DNA of 5,373 nucleotides from RUG191 sp045642225 (GTDB lineage: Bacteria; Bacillota; Clostridia; Lachnospirales; Lachnospiraceae), in contig JAZUIN010000069.1 of NCBI GenBank assembly GCA_045642225.1, positions 1-5,373 of the forward strand, written 5' to 3'. The position numbers were made by a program, and so were the translations under genes. The notes beneath the pieces are model-generated. The model saw only the letters and a list, made by a program, of their open reading frames with translations. It did not search any database and was not told the origin of the DNA. Position 1 is the stretch's first letter, and every line of letters starts with the position of its first letter. Positions 5,212 through 5,373 of this stretch are shown here, in pieces.

Positions 5212-5232
5212 AAGGAATTGATACGATTCCTT
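5212..5232 (+). promoter_or_regulatory. 5' stem-loop / operator, copy B
   Basis: Same arms and loop as copy A (AAGGAAT, TGATACG, ATTCCTT), placed identically relative to the -10 box. Exact conservation beside a diverged 7-bp stretch suggests selection on this element. Confidence 0.6.
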
Positions 5233-5263
5233 GATGTTAATTGTCATTCTGAATTCTGTTTTG

Positions 5264-5373
5264 TCAGATTAAATTCATTTTCTCTAGAATTAAGTGTGGC
5301 ATAGAATTTGAAAGTAGTTTTTCAACTTCATATAATTCAGTTGCAACTGATTGTCTGCCTGTGCAGATTGGAG
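5264..5373 (-). CDS. 3' end of an unidentified minus-strand gene
   Basis: On the minus strand a frame enters from the right edge and runs 35 codons to a TGA at 5266-5264. The peptide begins PICTGRQSVATELYEVEKLL and ends HLILEKMNLI; it is a soluble, helix-like, charged sequence typical of a real C-terminus. The other two minus frames and all plus frames are broken by stops here. I do not recognise the family. The gene converges on promoter B, and no clear terminator for it is visible downstream of the stop other than the stem-loop at 5212-5232, which has no T-run on this strand. The short length keeps confidence moderate. Confidence 0.5.
   Translation of the reverse strand, partial: PICTGRQSVATELYEVEKLLSNSMPHLILEKMNLI

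Larger units (their letters stand above)
5130..5232 (+). repeat. SOS promoter module, copy B
   Basis: This is the second copy of the module at 4825-4931, offset by 301 bp over its best part. It opens with a good ribosome-site sequence (AAAGGAGAG, 5129-5137) before ATG at 5143, but that frame stops after six codons. It ends with the conserved stem-loop; similarity to copy A is lost 2-3 bp later, so its downstream RNA is not shared. Confidence 0.85.

Overview
The window is AT-rich DNA with Shine-Dalgarno-type ribosome sites, TTGACA/TATAAT promoters and a Gram-positive-type LexA box. This points to a low-GC Firmicute, most likely a class Clostridia / Lachnospiraceae-like gut bacterium; the taxonomy is inferred from style, not from a marker gene. 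The content looks like an accessory or defence-type island. There is no ribosomal, central-metabolism or transposase gene in it.

Positions 1-4458 hold four plus-strand genes, separated by 89-200 bp AT-rich gaps. The first is the 3' part of a large DUF4209 protein with the RNxxxHG HEPN signature. The second is a small, unrecognised protein with a textbook HEPN nuclease motif (RNALAH). The third is a 462-residue AlbA_2 / GHKL-type ATPase-like / winged-helix protein of the COG2865 type. The fourth is a 144-residue HEPN-fold-like protein with no RxxxxH motif. Three HEPN or HEPN-like proteins around one DNA/RNA-binding regulator suggest RNA-targeting defence or toxin functions. The genes have separate start signals and are not tightly coupled, so one common complex is not established. 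Long inverted repeats lie just before the third and fourth genes and may be operators or transcript-end hairpins.

Positions 4459-5263 hold about 800 bp with no convincing protein gene, but they are not empty. They read as a series of small transcription units. Unit 0 has an extended -10 promoter right after the fourth gene, about 360 nt of successive hairpins, and a very strong intrinsic terminator at 4807-4840. Unit A has a consensus promoter whose spacer holds a LexA-like box, then about 180 nt of hairpins ending in a long-stem terminator with a T-rich tail at 5080-5089. Unit B repeats the same LexA promoter and the same promoter-proximal stem-loop 301 bp further on. Units A and B come from a duplicated module of about 105 bp. 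The simplest reading is one or two SOS-inducible structured small RNAs beside a HEPN-like gene, which is the most novel part of the window.

Positions 5264-5373 carry the 3' end of a minus-strand gene that enters from the right edge. It converges with promoter B, so any unit B transcript would run antisense into it.
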